From Rhodospirillaceae bacterium (GTDB lineage Bacteria > Pseudomonadota > Alphaproteobacteria > Rhodospirillales > UBA2165), in the NCBI GenBank assembly GCA_018674495.1, contig JABHAA010000026.1, positions 1 through 64,000 of the forward strand: DNA of 64,000 bases, written 5' to 3'. The translations under genes were made by a program, and so were the position numbers. How positions within the stretch are numbered: the stretch's first letter is position 1; each line of letters opens with the position of its first letter. The notes beneath the pieces are model-generated. The model was given only the letters and a program-made list of their open reading frames with translations, ran no database searches and was not told where the DNA came from. This document shows positions 1 through 8,455 of the stretch, piece after piece.

Positions 1-104
1 CCACAGAGACTGGCCGCTGTTAAAGCAGTGGATCCAGAAACAAAATGCTCTATCAGGCGATCTTGTTTATAGTGGCTAAGGCGGCTCTTGCGCATAGGTC
101 CCAT
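1..104 (-). CDS. IS1595-family (ISPna2-like) transposase, N-terminal fragment
   Basis: Reading leftward from ATG at 104 (or 95), the first residues are MGPMRKSRLSHYKQ, then DRLIEHFVSGSTA and TAASLC. Transposases of the IS1595 group begin in this way, with a helical N-terminal region before the DDE-type domain. About 34 codons are visible and the reading frame is open at the window edge. Whether the rest is intact cannot be seen. Reading away from the neighbouring oxidoreductase gene, it is unlikely to affect that gene except by supplying an outward promoter. Confidence 0.6.
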   Translation of the reverse strand, partial: MGPMRKSRLSHYKQDRLIEHFVSGSTALTAASLC

Positions 105-139
105 GATAACCCCAAAATCATGTTATCTGGGTCAGCCCC
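1..139 (-). mobile_element. End of an IS1595-type insertion sequence, cut by the window edge
   Basis: The partial transposase start at 1-104 shows that an insertion sequence enters from the left. Its outer end should lie upstream of the transposase start. The motif gggtcagcccc (129-139) is a plausible terminal inverted repeat. An inner palindrome (gataac at 105-110, gttatc at 122-127) sits next to it. The exact boundary is inferred, because the other end and the target duplication are outside the window. Confidence 0.5.
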
Positions 140-344
140 TAGACTTTTTCAGCTTTAACTTTGGCATCGACCAAGTTCCACAATATACGGCTCTAATACG
201 GCTGGGGCAGGCAAGCCGGAGTTGATGTGCGCAAACCAGTAAAATAGAATGTTTTTTCCTTCGTAATACGGGGGCCGGGTGTTCGAGGCGCCCAAGTGTC
301 CCCATTTCTTTGCACCCGCCCCAACCACCAATCAGGTCAGACCC

Positions 345-1451
345 ATGTCCAAACAATTATTCTCATCGATGAAATTGGGGCGGCTGGATTTGCCCAACCG
401 GATCATCATGGCGCCCATGAACCGGGCCCGCTGCGATGCGGGGCGGGCGCCGACCGACATGGTCGGCGAATATTACAGCCAGCGGGCCAGCGCCGGGTTG
501 CTGATCACCGAGGCTTCCTCGGTGTCGCGCTTGAGCCAAAGCCGGCCCAATGCGTCGGCCATCTATCAGGACAATCAGGTGGAAGCCTGGGGGCGGGTTG
601 CTGAAACCGTGCACGCCGCCGGCGGACGCATCTTTCAACAGATCTACCATCTCGGACGCAAATCCGATCCGTCGCGGATGCCGGACGGGCTTTTGCCTGT
701 CGCGCCCTCCGCCATTGCCGCCAAGGGCGAAGTAGCGGGGCTGAATGGTCCGGTGGATTTCGCCGTGCCACGGGCGCTGGAAACCGGTGAAATACCGGAT
801 GTCGTCGAAGAGTTTCGCCTCGCCGCCAGAGGCGCCGGTAAAGCCGGTATGGACGGCATCGAAATTCACGGCGCCAACGCCTATCTGGTGGATCAATTCC
901 TCAAAGACAAAAGCAACCGGCGGGTTGATGGTTATGGCGGCGATGTGGCGGCCCGCGTTCGTTTTTTGATGGAAGTCACCCAGGCCGCCATTGATGAATT
1001 GGGAGCCGACCGGGTTGGGGTCCGCATCTCGCCGCATCTTTCCGTCGACGGCATCGGCGATAGCGACGTGGCGGCCACCTTTACCCATGTGGCGGGCGCC
1101 CTTGGAAGTTTGGGCATCGCCTATTTGCATCTGGTGGAAGCGGTGGTGCCCGGCACCCCGCAAGCGCCGGCTGTGGGATCCGAGCCTTTATTGCCGGGCA
1201 TCCGCAAGGCCTTTCCGGGCGCCATAATTGTCAATGGCGGCTATGACCAGGCCAAGGCCGAAGCGGTTGTCGAGGCAGGGTTGGCCGACGCCGTTGCCTT
1301 TGTGCGGCTATATATATCGAACCCCGACCTGGTTGACCGCTTCCGCCTCGATGCGCCCCTGGCCGAGGCCGATGCAGCCACCACCCACGGCGGCGGGGCC
1401 AAAGGCTATATCGATTATCCGGTCCTGCAGCCAGCGGCGGCCGGAGAATAG
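345..1451 (+). CDS. NADH:flavin oxidoreductase / alkene reductase (Old Yellow Enzyme family)
   Basis: This is an FMN-dependent (beta/alpha)8-barrel reductase that should reduce activated C=C bonds with NAD(P)H in the cytoplasm. The N-terminus MKLGRLDLPNRIIMAP is the usual first strand of the barrel. The substrate-anion motif HGAN with the proton-donating Tyr (H175, N178, Y180) is present, followed by DQFL and the family's GYGG. The C-terminal FMN-phosphate region ends in SNPDL. The start at 345 (MSKQ) fits the usual family start and 368 aa is normal length; the frame stays open upstream to 279 but those residues do not look like the family. The gene lies 18 bp before the methyltransferase and may be co-transcribed with it. 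The substrate is unknown. Confidence 0.88.
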   Translation: MSKQLFSSMKLGRLDLPNRIIMAPMNRARCDAGRAPTDMVGEYYSQRASAGLLITEASSVSRLSQSRPNASAIYQDNQVEAWGRVAETVHAAGGRIFQQIYHLGRKSDPSRMPDGLLPVAPSAIAAKGEVAGLNGPVDFAVPRALETGEIPDVVEEFRLAARGAGKAGMDGIEIHGANAYLVDQFLKDKSNRRVDGYGGDVAARVRFLMEVTQAAIDELGADRVGVRISPHLSVDGIGDSDVAATFTHVAGALGSLGIAYLHLVEAVVPGTPQAPAVGSEPLLPGIRKAFPGAIIVNGGYDQAKAEAVVEAGLADAVAFVRLYISNPDLVDRFRLDAPLAEADAATTHGGGAKGYIDYPVLQPAAAGE

Positions 1452-1469
1452 GTCCGCGGATACATTGCA

Positions 1470-2177
1470 ATGACCGAAGCCTATTCAGACCAGCAGAGGG
1501 CAGAAATATACCAGTCCTATCGCGACCGGTCGGCGACCGGATTCAAGAAAAAGCACGTCCGGCAGTTCGATCAGGAATTCACCCGCCTGACCGGCGCGGC
1601 GCCGGCCATGTCGGTATTGGAAATCGGCTGCGGCGCCGGCCTGTTTCTCCGCTATCTTGAGGCCAAGGGATACCGGGAAATCGTCGGTGTCGATAGGGAC
1701 AGCCAACTCCTGGAAGCCCTCGCCGATTTGAAACACGCTGAAATTCACTTTGGCGATATCACGGAAATTTTGGTCAATGCGCTGGCCGGGCGCCGCTTCG
1801 ACCGCATTGTCATTCTGGATGTGGCCGAACATTTGCAACTGGATGTTTTGGTTGGGCTGCTGGCGGCCCTCAAAAACCATATAACAGAAGACGGCCGCAT
1901 GGTGCTGCGGGTTCCCAATGTGGAATCGCCCTGGGGCCTGAAAATGCATTTTGGGAGCTTCGACCATGTGACGCCATTGTCGCCTGGGCGCATGGAAGAA
2001 TTGGCGGTGATGAGCGGCTGGATATGCCGGGGCACCTACCCGCAACCGCCGGGCCGGATGTGGCGGCGCGCCAAGGAGCGGCTTCTGGCTGGCCTGATGG
2101 CGAGCCTTTTGAGTTATCATCCGGATATTTGGACAGCCAATTTGTTGGCGGTGTACGAGGCGCCCAACCGTGAATAG
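1470..2177 (+). CDS. Class I SAM-dependent methyltransferase
   Basis: A 235-aa soluble methyltransferase. The glycine-rich SAM-binding motif I (EIGCGAGLF) is at about residues 51-59, the acidic end of strand 2 follows (VGVDRD), and the post-motif FDRIVILDVAEHL is at about 110-122. The C-terminal half carries VPNVESPWG and FDHVTPLS, which resembles the Methyltransf_11/23 proteins common in glycan and small-molecule loci. It follows the oxidoreductase by 18 bp on the same strand, so the two may form an operon. The acceptor cannot be told from sequence. Confidence 0.8.
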   Translation: MTEAYSDQQRAEIYQSYRDRSATGFKKKHVRQFDQEFTRLTGAAPAMSVLEIGCGAGLFLRYLEAKGYREIVGVDRDSQLLEALADLKHAEIHFGDITEILVNALAGRRFDRIVILDVAEHLQLDVLVGLLAALKNHITEDGRMVLRVPNVESPWGLKMHFGSFDHVTPLSPGRMEELAVMSGWICRGTYPQPPGRMWRRAKERLLAGLMASLLSYHPDIWTANLLAVYEAPNRE

Positions 2178-2197
2178 ATAAGCGGTAATTTCGCCGC

Positions 2198-3352
2198 CTA
2201 CATTTTACCCCCGCCGCCTGACGGTCCGGCTTTGACGCGGTCCTTTATGGCGCCCTCGTCGGCTTCGAAACCGAGGCCCGGCGTGCCAGGAAGTTCAAGC
2301 CAGCCAGCCTTCGGTTCCGGCAATCCGGTAAACACCTGTTTGCAGCATTCCACCGCCAGATAATGCATCTCCACCAGACCGCCATTGGCGAGCCCGGCAT
2401 GCAGATGCATGTTATGGAATGGCCAGGCGCCGCCGTTGTCGATGCCCACGTTGAAAGCGCTCGCCATGCCGGCGATCTTGGCGCATTGGGTGTAGCCGCC
2501 GGTGATCACCACGTTGGGCTGGATCACGTCGACGGCACCGGCCACCATCAGATCCCGAAACCGATAGGCAAGCCCCTCGTTCTGGCCGCAGGCGAGCGGG
2601 ATGGTCGTGCGCCGGCGCATATCCGCCATCGCCGGGGCGTCGTTCTGGGTGATCGGTTCTTCGAAAAAGGTGATGCCGTATTCTTCGATGGAGCGGGCCA
2701 GCTTGATGGCGTGAAATGGATCCAGATTGCAATTGCCGTCCACATACAAATCGATCTCGCCGCCAACCGCTTCGCGCACCGTGCGCACCCGCTCCCGGTC
2801 TTCTTTTATCACTTCGGCAATTGGGCGCGGCTCGTCCCGGCGTTTGGTGGCGCCATCGCCGACGGTCATCTTGAGGCCGGTAAATCCGTTCGCTACCCAC
2901 AGCTTGGCCGCCTCGCCGATATGGTCGCGGTCGAAAAACCCATAGCCGAAGGTGGCGTAGACCGGAACCTTGGGCCGGGCGCCGCCGAGCAGGCGCCACA
3001 CCGGCTGTTCCATAACCTTGCCCTTGATGTCCCAGAGCGCGATGTCGATGGCGGCAATGGCGTGGGAGGCGTAGCCGGACTGACCGCGCGGTGATAGCAG
3101 CCAATAAAGCTTGTTCCAGATCATCTCGTGGGCCAGCGGATCGAGGCCGATGATCGCCGGGCCGGCGACCTTGTTGACCACTTCGGCGATCACCTCTTCC
3201 TCGGTGATGCCGGTGATGCCCCAGCCCACCTGGCCCTGATCGGTCTCGATGCGCACCATGCACATGGAAAGCCCCGCCGTCTGGTCCAAGTCAAGCACAT
3301 CGATATGCACTGGCAGATAAAGGGCAAAGGCTTCGACTTTGGTGATCTTCAT
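2198..3352 (-). CDS. Mandelate racemase / muconate lactonizing enzyme family protein (enolase superfamily)
   Basis: A 384-aa two-domain enzyme: an N-terminal capping domain (about 1-125) and a C-terminal modified TIM barrel. The expected Mg2+ ligands are visible as D205 (VDGNC) and E231 (FFEEP), with a third probably in CGQNEG near 257-259. K161 in GLKMTVG is the likely barrel base and H313/H316 in the PFHNMHLH stretch the opposite acid/base. Members abstract a proton alpha to a carboxylate, usually as sugar-acid dehydratases or racemases. It lies beside a tctA remnant, and tripartite carboxylate transporters often accompany such catabolic enzymes. The substrate is not predictable. Confidence 0.88.
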   Translation of the reverse strand: MKITKVEAFALYLPVHIDVLDLDQTAGLSMCMVRIETDQGQVGWGITGITEEEVIAEVVNKVAGPAIIGLDPLAHEMIWNKLYWLLSPRGQSGYASHAIAAIDIALWDIKGKVMEQPVWRLLGGARPKVPVYATFGYGFFDRDHIGEAAKLWVANGFTGLKMTVGDGATKRRDEPRPIAEVIKEDRERVRTVREAVGGEIDLYVDGNCNLDPFHAIKLARSIEEYGITFFEEPITQNDAPAMADMRRRTTIPLACGQNEGLAYRFRDLMVAGAVDVIQPNVVITGGYTQCAKIAGMASAFNVGIDNGGAWPFHNMHLHAGLANGGLVEMHYLAVECCKQVFTGLPEPKAGWLELPGTPGLGFEADEGAIKDRVKAGPSGGGGKM

Positions 3353-3382
3353 GACAAGGGCTCCTTAATTGGCGGGCGGCTT

Positions 3383-3662
3383 CTATATAGTGGCCAGGGC
3401 GGCGATGGCGAGGCTCAAGAATAGCAGTGAAAACGGCCGCATCACCAGAGAGAAGAGCCCTTCATGGCTGGAGGACAATCCGCCGCGCAATTGCGCCTCG
3501 GCCAGAGGGCCTAAGACAAAGCCAAGCATAAGCCGAACATCTAACAGGCGGTTGTCCGCCAAAAAGGCGATGATGCCATGGGTCACGAAGGCCCCGGCGC
3601 CATGTTGTGAGGCATGAACACGCTCAGCAAAGGCCGCACCAGCAGCGCGGCGGAATAAACCC
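3383..3662 (-). pseudogene. Remnant of tripartite tricarboxylate transporter permease (TctA C-terminus)
   Basis: The minus strand encodes DVRLMLGFVLGPLAEAQLRG and then FSLVMRPFSLL, ending at TAG (3383-3385). This matches the C-terminal end of TctA permeases (LVLGPLxExxLRRxL, then a TRPIS-type segment). The preceding 70 bases read in another frame as PLLSVFMPHNMAPGP, like the MHxxxPGP loop of TctA. The helices normally between the DxxLML segment and LGPL are missing. TctA has about 500 residues, so only a frameshifted, internally deleted tail remains. It is probably a dead gene left by deletion next to the enolase-superfamily gene. Confidence 0.65.
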
Positions 3663-4439
3663 TTAGCGGCGCTGGGCGCAGGTGCCGGCGTTGGAATAGC
3701 CGGCGGCCAGGCGGCAATGGGCGAGGCTGGGCATGGCAACCGCGTGCATAGCCGGCGTCCCGGCGAGCAGGATCAAAAACGTGCCGGGCACGTCGATATC
3801 ACTGATCGCGTTAATTTGCCGGGGATTGGCGCCAAAGCCACGCCGTTGCAGGGAGCCGGCGCCAACCCGCCTGGGCGCGCCGCCATCGCGGCCATCCCGG
3901 CGCACGATATCAAACTGCACCAGCGCCGCGTTGCCATGCATATCCAGGGCCTGGACGACGCTGCGATGGTTGCCCACCGGTACCCGGATACGCCGGGAAA
4001 AGCCGGTGCCGTCCAGACGGGCGGCATAGCCGTTGACGGTGACCAGCGCCACTCGGCTGGCATCGCTGACCGTACCGCGCACCATGATATCTGGCCCATA
4101 GGCACGCAGGCGCCCGGCCTCGACAAAATGAACAATCAACTGGGGTGGCGTTGCATCGACGATTTGGTCCAGGGGCACGGCAATCTCATCGTCTTCGGGC
4201 AGTGGCTCAGGGCCAAAAATGGCGGTGTAGACCGGCCCGAGCACTGGAATGGCAGCTACACCGGACACTTTCTCGGCAATTTTTTGCGGCTCCGGTACGG
4301 CCGCTGCGACCGGCTTAGTGATGGTGGCGGCGGATTTAAATTCCTCCTGTGCGAAGGCGCAGGCCGACAATCCCCCAACCAGCAACAGGGCCAGCTTGGA
4401 TGTTTGATATCGCCTACGTTGAGTGTTTTTAGTGCGCAA
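3663..4439 (-). CDS. Exported Ig-like domain protein, possibly C-terminally truncated
   Basis: A 258-aa protein starting at TTG (4437-4439) with a gggaaggg ribosome site just upstream. A basic N-terminus and hydrophobic segment (about 15-26) lead to LSAC, which may be a lipobox (C27), or to AFA cleaved by signal peptidase I. Residues about 95-175 look like a bacterial Ig-like domain (PDIMVRGTVSDASRVA, VTVNGYAARLDG, DMHGNA). Such domains often precede a caspase-like peptidase in alphaproteobacteria. No peptidase motif follows here: the last 80 residues are rich in Arg and Gly and unlike any domain I know. The gene ends where the tctA remnant begins, so the tail may be read-through into foreign sequence after a deletion. 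Confidence 0.6.
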   Translation of the reverse strand: MRTKNTQRRRYQTSKLALLLVGGLSACAFAQEEFKSAATITKPVAAAVPEPQKIAEKVSGVAAIPVLGPVYTAIFGPEPLPEDDEIAVPLDQIVDATPPQLIVHFVEAGRLRAYGPDIMVRGTVSDASRVALVTVNGYAARLDGTGFSRRIRVPVGNHRSVVQALDMHGNAALVQFDIVRRDGRDGGAPRRVGAGSLQRRGFGANPRQINAISDIDVPGTFLILLAGTPAMHAVAMPSLAHCRLAAGYSNAGTCAQRR

Positions 4440-4567
4440 CCTTGTGCCCTTCCCGTCCCATCATTGTAAGGGCGAGGTTTCACTAAATCTAGGGGTTAGA
4501 TACAAATATACCCAATATATGGTGGATAGTTTGGCTCGGATTGCGGAGCCGGGGCGGGAACGCTAGG

Positions 4568-5836
4568 TTGGCCATCCGAAAGATACGGATTTCTCCATTG
4601 AATTACCTGAATTTTGTCTTTTCCAACTGGCGGTTCTTGGGATTTGGCGCCGCCTTGCAGCTTTTTGCCAGCCCCGGCCATACCTATTACATTTCCATCG
4701 CAGCCAACGAAATTCGCCAAGAATTCGGGCTCGACCATAGCGAATTTGGGCTGCTGTTCGGGCTGGCGACGGTGGCCGCCGGCGCCACCTTGATGGTCGT
4801 AGGGCGGCTGATAGACCGGCTCGATCTGCGTCTTTATGTTGCCTTGGTGTGCATCTGGATGGCTGGCGCGGCTTTGCTGACATCGGCGGCGGCCAACGTG
4901 GCTCTGCTTGGGCTCGGCATCTTCACCTTGCGCCTTGGCGGCCAGGGATTGATGACCGGCACGGCGGCGGTATCCATGGCCCGCTATTTTCCCGAACGCC
5001 GGGGCACCGCCATCAGCATTGTATCCCTGGGCGCCACGGTGGGCTTGTCGTCGTTTCCGACAATCGGCGTGTTGTTGCTGACCAGCATCGGCTGGCGGGC
5101 GGGATTTTTGTCGGTGGGCGCCGTCTATGCGGTGGCCCTGACGCCTCTGATTTTGTGGCTGCTAAAAGGCCATGGCGAGCGCCACCGGCGTTACCTGGAA
5201 TACCACCGATCTGGGGGCGATGGCACAAAGCGGCGGGCACCGGGAAATTCCCTAACCGAGGCGCTGGGCGATATCCGTTTCTATCTGATCCTGCCGATGC
5301 TGACGGCGCCGTCTTATATCCTCACCGGTTTTGTGTTCATGCAGGTTTTTATTGCCGATCAAAAAGGCTGGTCGATCCAGATGTACGCCGCCGGTTTCGT
5401 GGGCCTGGCCGCTGGCTCGTTGCTGTTTTCCATGATCCTCGGCCCGATAGTCGACCGGGTAGGCGCGATCCGCGTGATGCCGTTTATATTGCTGCCCCTG
5501 GCGGTGGTGCTGCCGCTCTTGGCATTGTTCGATCATCCGCTCATCGCCTGGATATTCCTGTTCGGCATGGGCGCCACCCTGGGCGGTAATTTTACCGTGT
5601 TTGGCGCCATCTGGGCAGAACTGTGGGGCACCCGCCATTTGGGTGCGATCCGCTCCGTCGGCCAGGCCTTGATGGTGTTCGCCACCGCGTTGGCTCCCTG
5701 GACTTTCGGGCTGATGGTCGATGGCGGCATCACGGTCGGCGGTCTGGCCTGGATCAATATGGGGCACGTAGGCATCGCCTCTCTGCTGGCCTTTTTGCCC
5801 TGGCGCGTGGCGCCCGGCGCTCGCGAAACCAGATAA
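4568..5836 (+). CDS. Major facilitator superfamily (MFS) transporter
   Basis: A polytopic inner-membrane transporter of about 420 residues with some 12 hydrophobic segments. The loop between TM2 and TM3 carries the MFS signature form GRLIDRLDLR and the second half repeats it as GPIVDRVGAIR. The central cytoplasmic loop (KGHGERHRRYLEYHRS) is charged as expected. No ATG precedes the first helix, so the start must be a TTG: 4541, 4568 or about 4598 are possible. I chose 4568 because a GGCGGGAA stretch lies about 13 bp before it. The substrate is unknown. It is followed by the GYD-domain gene about 55 bp later. Confidence 0.85.
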   Translation: MAIRKIRISPLNYLNFVFSNWRFLGFGAALQLFASPGHTYYISIAANEIRQEFGLDHSEFGLLFGLATVAAGATLMVVGRLIDRLDLRLYVALVCIWMAGAALLTSAAANVALLGLGIFTLRLGGQGLMTGTAAVSMARYFPERRGTAISIVSLGATVGLSSFPTIGVLLLTSIGWRAGFLSVGAVYAVALTPLILWLLKGHGERHRRYLEYHRSGGDGTKRRAPGNSLTEALGDIRFYLILPMLTAPSYILTGFVFMQVFIADQKGWSIQMYAAGFVGLAAGSLLFSMILGPIVDRVGAIRVMPFILLPLAVVLPLLALFDHPLIAWIFLFGMGATLGGNFTVFGAIWAELWGTRHLGAIRSVGQALMVFATALAPWTFGLMVDGGITVGGLAWINMGHVGIASLLAFLPWRVAPGARETR

Positions 5837-5891
5837 AGCCTGCTATACTACATAAAATTTTTGACCAATTTGCTACCAGGTGGAAACTCGC

Positions 5892-6260
5892 ATGCCTTTA
5901 TTCCTGACCGAGACGAAATTTTCCGAAGAATCCCTGCAGGCGCTGACCCATCGGCCGTCCGACCGGCGCGAAGAGGCCGCCAAGGTGATCGAAGCCTATG
6001 GTGGTTCCATGCAGGATTTCTATTGGGTATTTGGCGATGCTGACGCCATCTTCATATTCGAGGCGCCCGATTCCACGGCGGCCATGTCGATCCTTCTGAC
6101 CCTGTCGACGGCAGGCGCCGTTACCAGCCACAAGACCACAGCGCTGCTTTCCAACGACGACGCCATGGACGCCATGAAACTAGCCGGGTCCAAGGAAACC
6201 GGCTACCGCACACCCAGGGATGAATGGCGCGGCTGGGAAGATCACGGCGGCGAGGGCTGA
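5892..6260 (+). CDS. GYD domain-containing protein
   Basis: A small cytoplasmic protein (122 aa from ATG 5892). It has the GYD-family pattern: an alpha/beta ferredoxin-like fold with AYGGSMQDFYWVFGDAD at about residues 36-52, followed by FEAPDSTAA and a helix ending SAGAV-type (here STAGAV). The family has no established reaction and some members resemble stress-responsive or dimeric alpha/beta-barrel proteins. It sits between an MFS gene and a DUF1223 gene on the same strand. A frame extension to GTG at 5880 exists but is not needed. Confidence 0.78.
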   Translation: MPLFLTETKFSEESLQALTHRPSDRREEAAKVIEAYGGSMQDFYWVFGDADAIFIFEAPDSTAAMSILLTLSTAGAVTSHKTTALLSNDDAMDAMKLAGSKETGYRTPRDEWRGWEDHGGEG

Positions 6261-6376
6261 ACAGCGGCCACACCGGCGGAATAAACCGGCCTCTCAGGCA
6301 TTTGTTTATATAAGGCGGTTCCGCACACCGTCTGTTGAATTGACCTTGAACATAGAAATGCCGGAAGGTGAGCGCC

Positions 6377-7129
6377 ATGAAACATATCATGAAACGATTT
6401 GCATTGATTGGCCTGGCCGTGCTGGGCGCCGGGGCCGCACATGCGGCTGAACCCGCCAAGCGGCCCACCGTGCTGGAATTGTTCACCTCCCAGAGCTGCT
6501 ATTCCTGTCCGCCGGCGGAGGCGTATTTGGGAGAATTAACGGAAAAAGACAATATCATTGCTCTCGAATTTCATGTGGATTATTGGAACGATCTGGTCTA
6601 TGGGGGCGACGGGCGCTGGCGCGATGTGCATTCCAGCCCCGCCTTTACGGCGCGCCAGCGGGCCTACGCGGCGCGCTTGCCTGAGGGCCAGGTCTATACG
6701 CCGCAAATGGTCATTGATGGGCAAAGTTTCGCCGTCGGAACGCGGCGCGGCAACGTCATAAAACGCATGCGCCAGGCGCGCAACGGCAATCACCGCCGCC
6801 TGAGCGTGGAGGTGTCTCAAAGCAAGCCCGCCAGCTACAATATTTCGGTGTCGGGAGATCATAATGGGCAGGCAACGGTATGGCTGGTACGTTTCACCAA
6901 GGCGGTTACCACCCGGGTTCGCGCCGGCGAGAACCGGGGCAAGTCTTTGACCAACCATAACATCGTCATGGAAGTGAAACAGATCGGCGAATGGCGCGGC
7001 AAGGCGCTTAATCTAGGGATCAGCAATTACGTCCTGAAGCCCGGCGAGGGCTGCGCCATCTTGGTTCAGGATCACGCCGCCGGACCAATCTTCGGCGCCG
7101 CCAAATGTCCTGCCGGTGCCGGCGGATAA
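6377..7129 (+). CDS. DUF1223 domain-containing exported thioredoxin-like protein
   Basis: A 250-aa protein with a cleavable signal peptide (hydrophobic stretch to about residue 23, AHA before AEP). The mature part begins with VLELFTSQSCYSCPPAE; C41 and C44 form the CxxC of this thioredoxin-fold family, followed by the conserved HVDYWN. Members are periplasmic, and the exact redox partner is unknown. The start at 6377 is favoured because GGAAGGTGAG lies just before it; a GTG at 6368 would also be in frame. The gene is followed by a long AT-rich gap, so it is probably the last gene of its transcript. Confidence 0.86.
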   Translation: MKHIMKRFALIGLAVLGAGAAHAAEPAKRPTVLELFTSQSCYSCPPAEAYLGELTEKDNIIALEFHVDYWNDLVYGGDGRWRDVHSSPAFTARQRAYAARLPEGQVYTPQMVIDGQSFAVGTRRGNVIKRMRQARNGNHRRLSVEVSQSKPASYNISVSGDHNGQATVWLVRFTKAVTTRVRAGENRGKSLTNHNIVMEVKQIGEWRGKALNLGISNYVLKPGEGCAILVQDHAAGPIFGAAKCPAGAGG

Positions 7130-7803
7130 TTGTGTAGGCCCTCCGGAGAGCGGTGGGCCGATGCCACCGTGTGATTTCTCAAGCATCGAATACCACCACC
7201 TTTACAAGAATTAATTATGTATTCCTACCTATGAATTTGCAAAATTCGTGCATTTCATAACGATACCGGTCATATTGACCCTATCTATAACTACATTTGT
7301 TGTTTTTGGTTAATCGCAGCGGTTTACTTGATTTTTATTTAATATCAATAGTTTATATGTTAATTCTTTATTAATATATTAAAAATCATTGTAAGTGGTT
7401 GAAAAATATATGTTGCATCTACAATGGTTGATGTAATAGTTTGTGTTTATGAGATTTTGGGTGGGAATTGCAACGAGTTTTCCTGAATCCGGGATGAAAT
7501 GCCACTGGCGCATTGTTCCCATATCCCATCAAAATCGTTGGAGGCCGATAAATCTGCCAGCGGAACAGATTTTTCCCTTTATATATCAAACCTGTAGGAA
7601 AATACTCGCGATCTGCCGCCCACTTCCAAGGCTACTGCCAACAATCGTAGTTGGCTCCTGGATTGGTACCGGTGGAATTCGGAGATTCTAGATTTTGTAC
7701 CTCGTACCAAAAAACATGCAATTTGTAGCCGGATCGCCCACCGATTTATCCGGGCAGCGCGGCGCCCATGATGCGCACCATCGTCAAATATGGAAAACCA
7801 TCC
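7130..7803. other. AT-rich non-coding gap
   Basis: About 670 bases without a gene I can support. The part from roughly 7190 to 7480 is markedly richer in A and T than the rest of the window and has runs such as tttatttaatatc and tattaatatatt. A frame at 7443-7691 is open but its product has no recognisable pattern. No tRNA, hairpin terminator or clear repeat was seen. The composition fits either a promoter/regulatory region for the J-domain gene or the remains of transferred DNA. Confidence 0.5.
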
Positions 7804-8454
7804 ATGACAACTGCCACTCGTAAAATCTCCTACACCGTTCCCTGCGCGTCCAGCTTCCGCGACGCCGTCATGCAGCTCGCCGAGCGGCGCCAGTCGAACG
7901 TCGCCGATTTGGCTCGCTCGGCACTTTTGCTTTTGCCGGAAGACGTCTTAAGGCAGATACCCGACCCGGGCGAGCCGGCCGCCGGAGATCGTGAACAAAC
8001 CGTATTGAAATCAGGTCCATCCGCCGGCCGGCCATGGCGGCGCAAACCCCGCCTGCAGGTTCGCCTACCCGCCGGATACGCGGTACCGACAGTGCGCCGG
8101 GCCCTTAATTTGTTACTGTTTCTAAGCCGCAACGAACGCGAGATCGATATTCACGACCCCGCCCAGGCGAAACAGCAGCAACAATCCCAGGACCACGCCT
8201 TTACCGAAGAGATCGAACGCCTCCAGACTATTGTTTCGGTATTGTCGTTCAATCCTTTGACCGGCGGCGTGCGCTCCCGCATGGACGCCTTGCATGTGCT
8301 TGGATTTGCACCATCGAGCCGCCCCAACCGGAGTGAAATTCGCGCCCGCTTCCGGGCTCTGGCGGCCGTGCATCACCCGGACGGAAATTACGGCGACCAC
8401 CAGCGTATGAGCCAGCTTAACGCCGCCATGGAGATTTTGGGCAGCGGGCTTTAA
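7804..8454 (+). CDS. J-domain protein with ribbon-helix-helix-like N-terminus
   Basis: A 216-aa protein. The last 55 residues form a short J domain: ALHVLGF at about 162-168, SEIRARFRALA and the diagnostic HPD (191-193), then MSQLNAAMEIL. J domains stimulate the ATPase of DnaK-type Hsp70. The N-terminal 45 residues (KISYTVPCASSF, then AVMQLAERRQ and DLARSALLLL) look like a ribbon-helix-helix strand and helices, and RLQVRLPAGYAVPTVRRAL at 84-102 may be a second such unit. This is not the DnaJ/CbpA layout. An in-frame ATG at 7768 or 7771 is possible; none of the starts has a strong ribosome site. The gene converges on the beta-oxidation gene with one base between them. Confidence 0.65.
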   Translation: MTTATRKISYTVPCASSFRDAVMQLAERRQSNVADLARSALLLLPEDVLRQIPDPGEPAAGDREQTVLKSGPSAGRPWRRKPRLQVRLPAGYAVPTVRRALNLLLFLSRNEREIDIHDPAQAKQQQQSQDHAFTEEIERLQTIVSVLSFNPLTGGVRSRMDALHVLGFAPSSRPNRSEIRARFRALAAVHHPDGNYGDHQRMSQLNAAMEILGSGL

Positions 8455-8455
8455 C

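Noticed and set aside
7443..7691. 82-codon frame in the AT-rich gap
   Set aside because: No recognisable family, no ribosome site and composition like the surrounding non-coding DNA. It may be real but I cannot support it.
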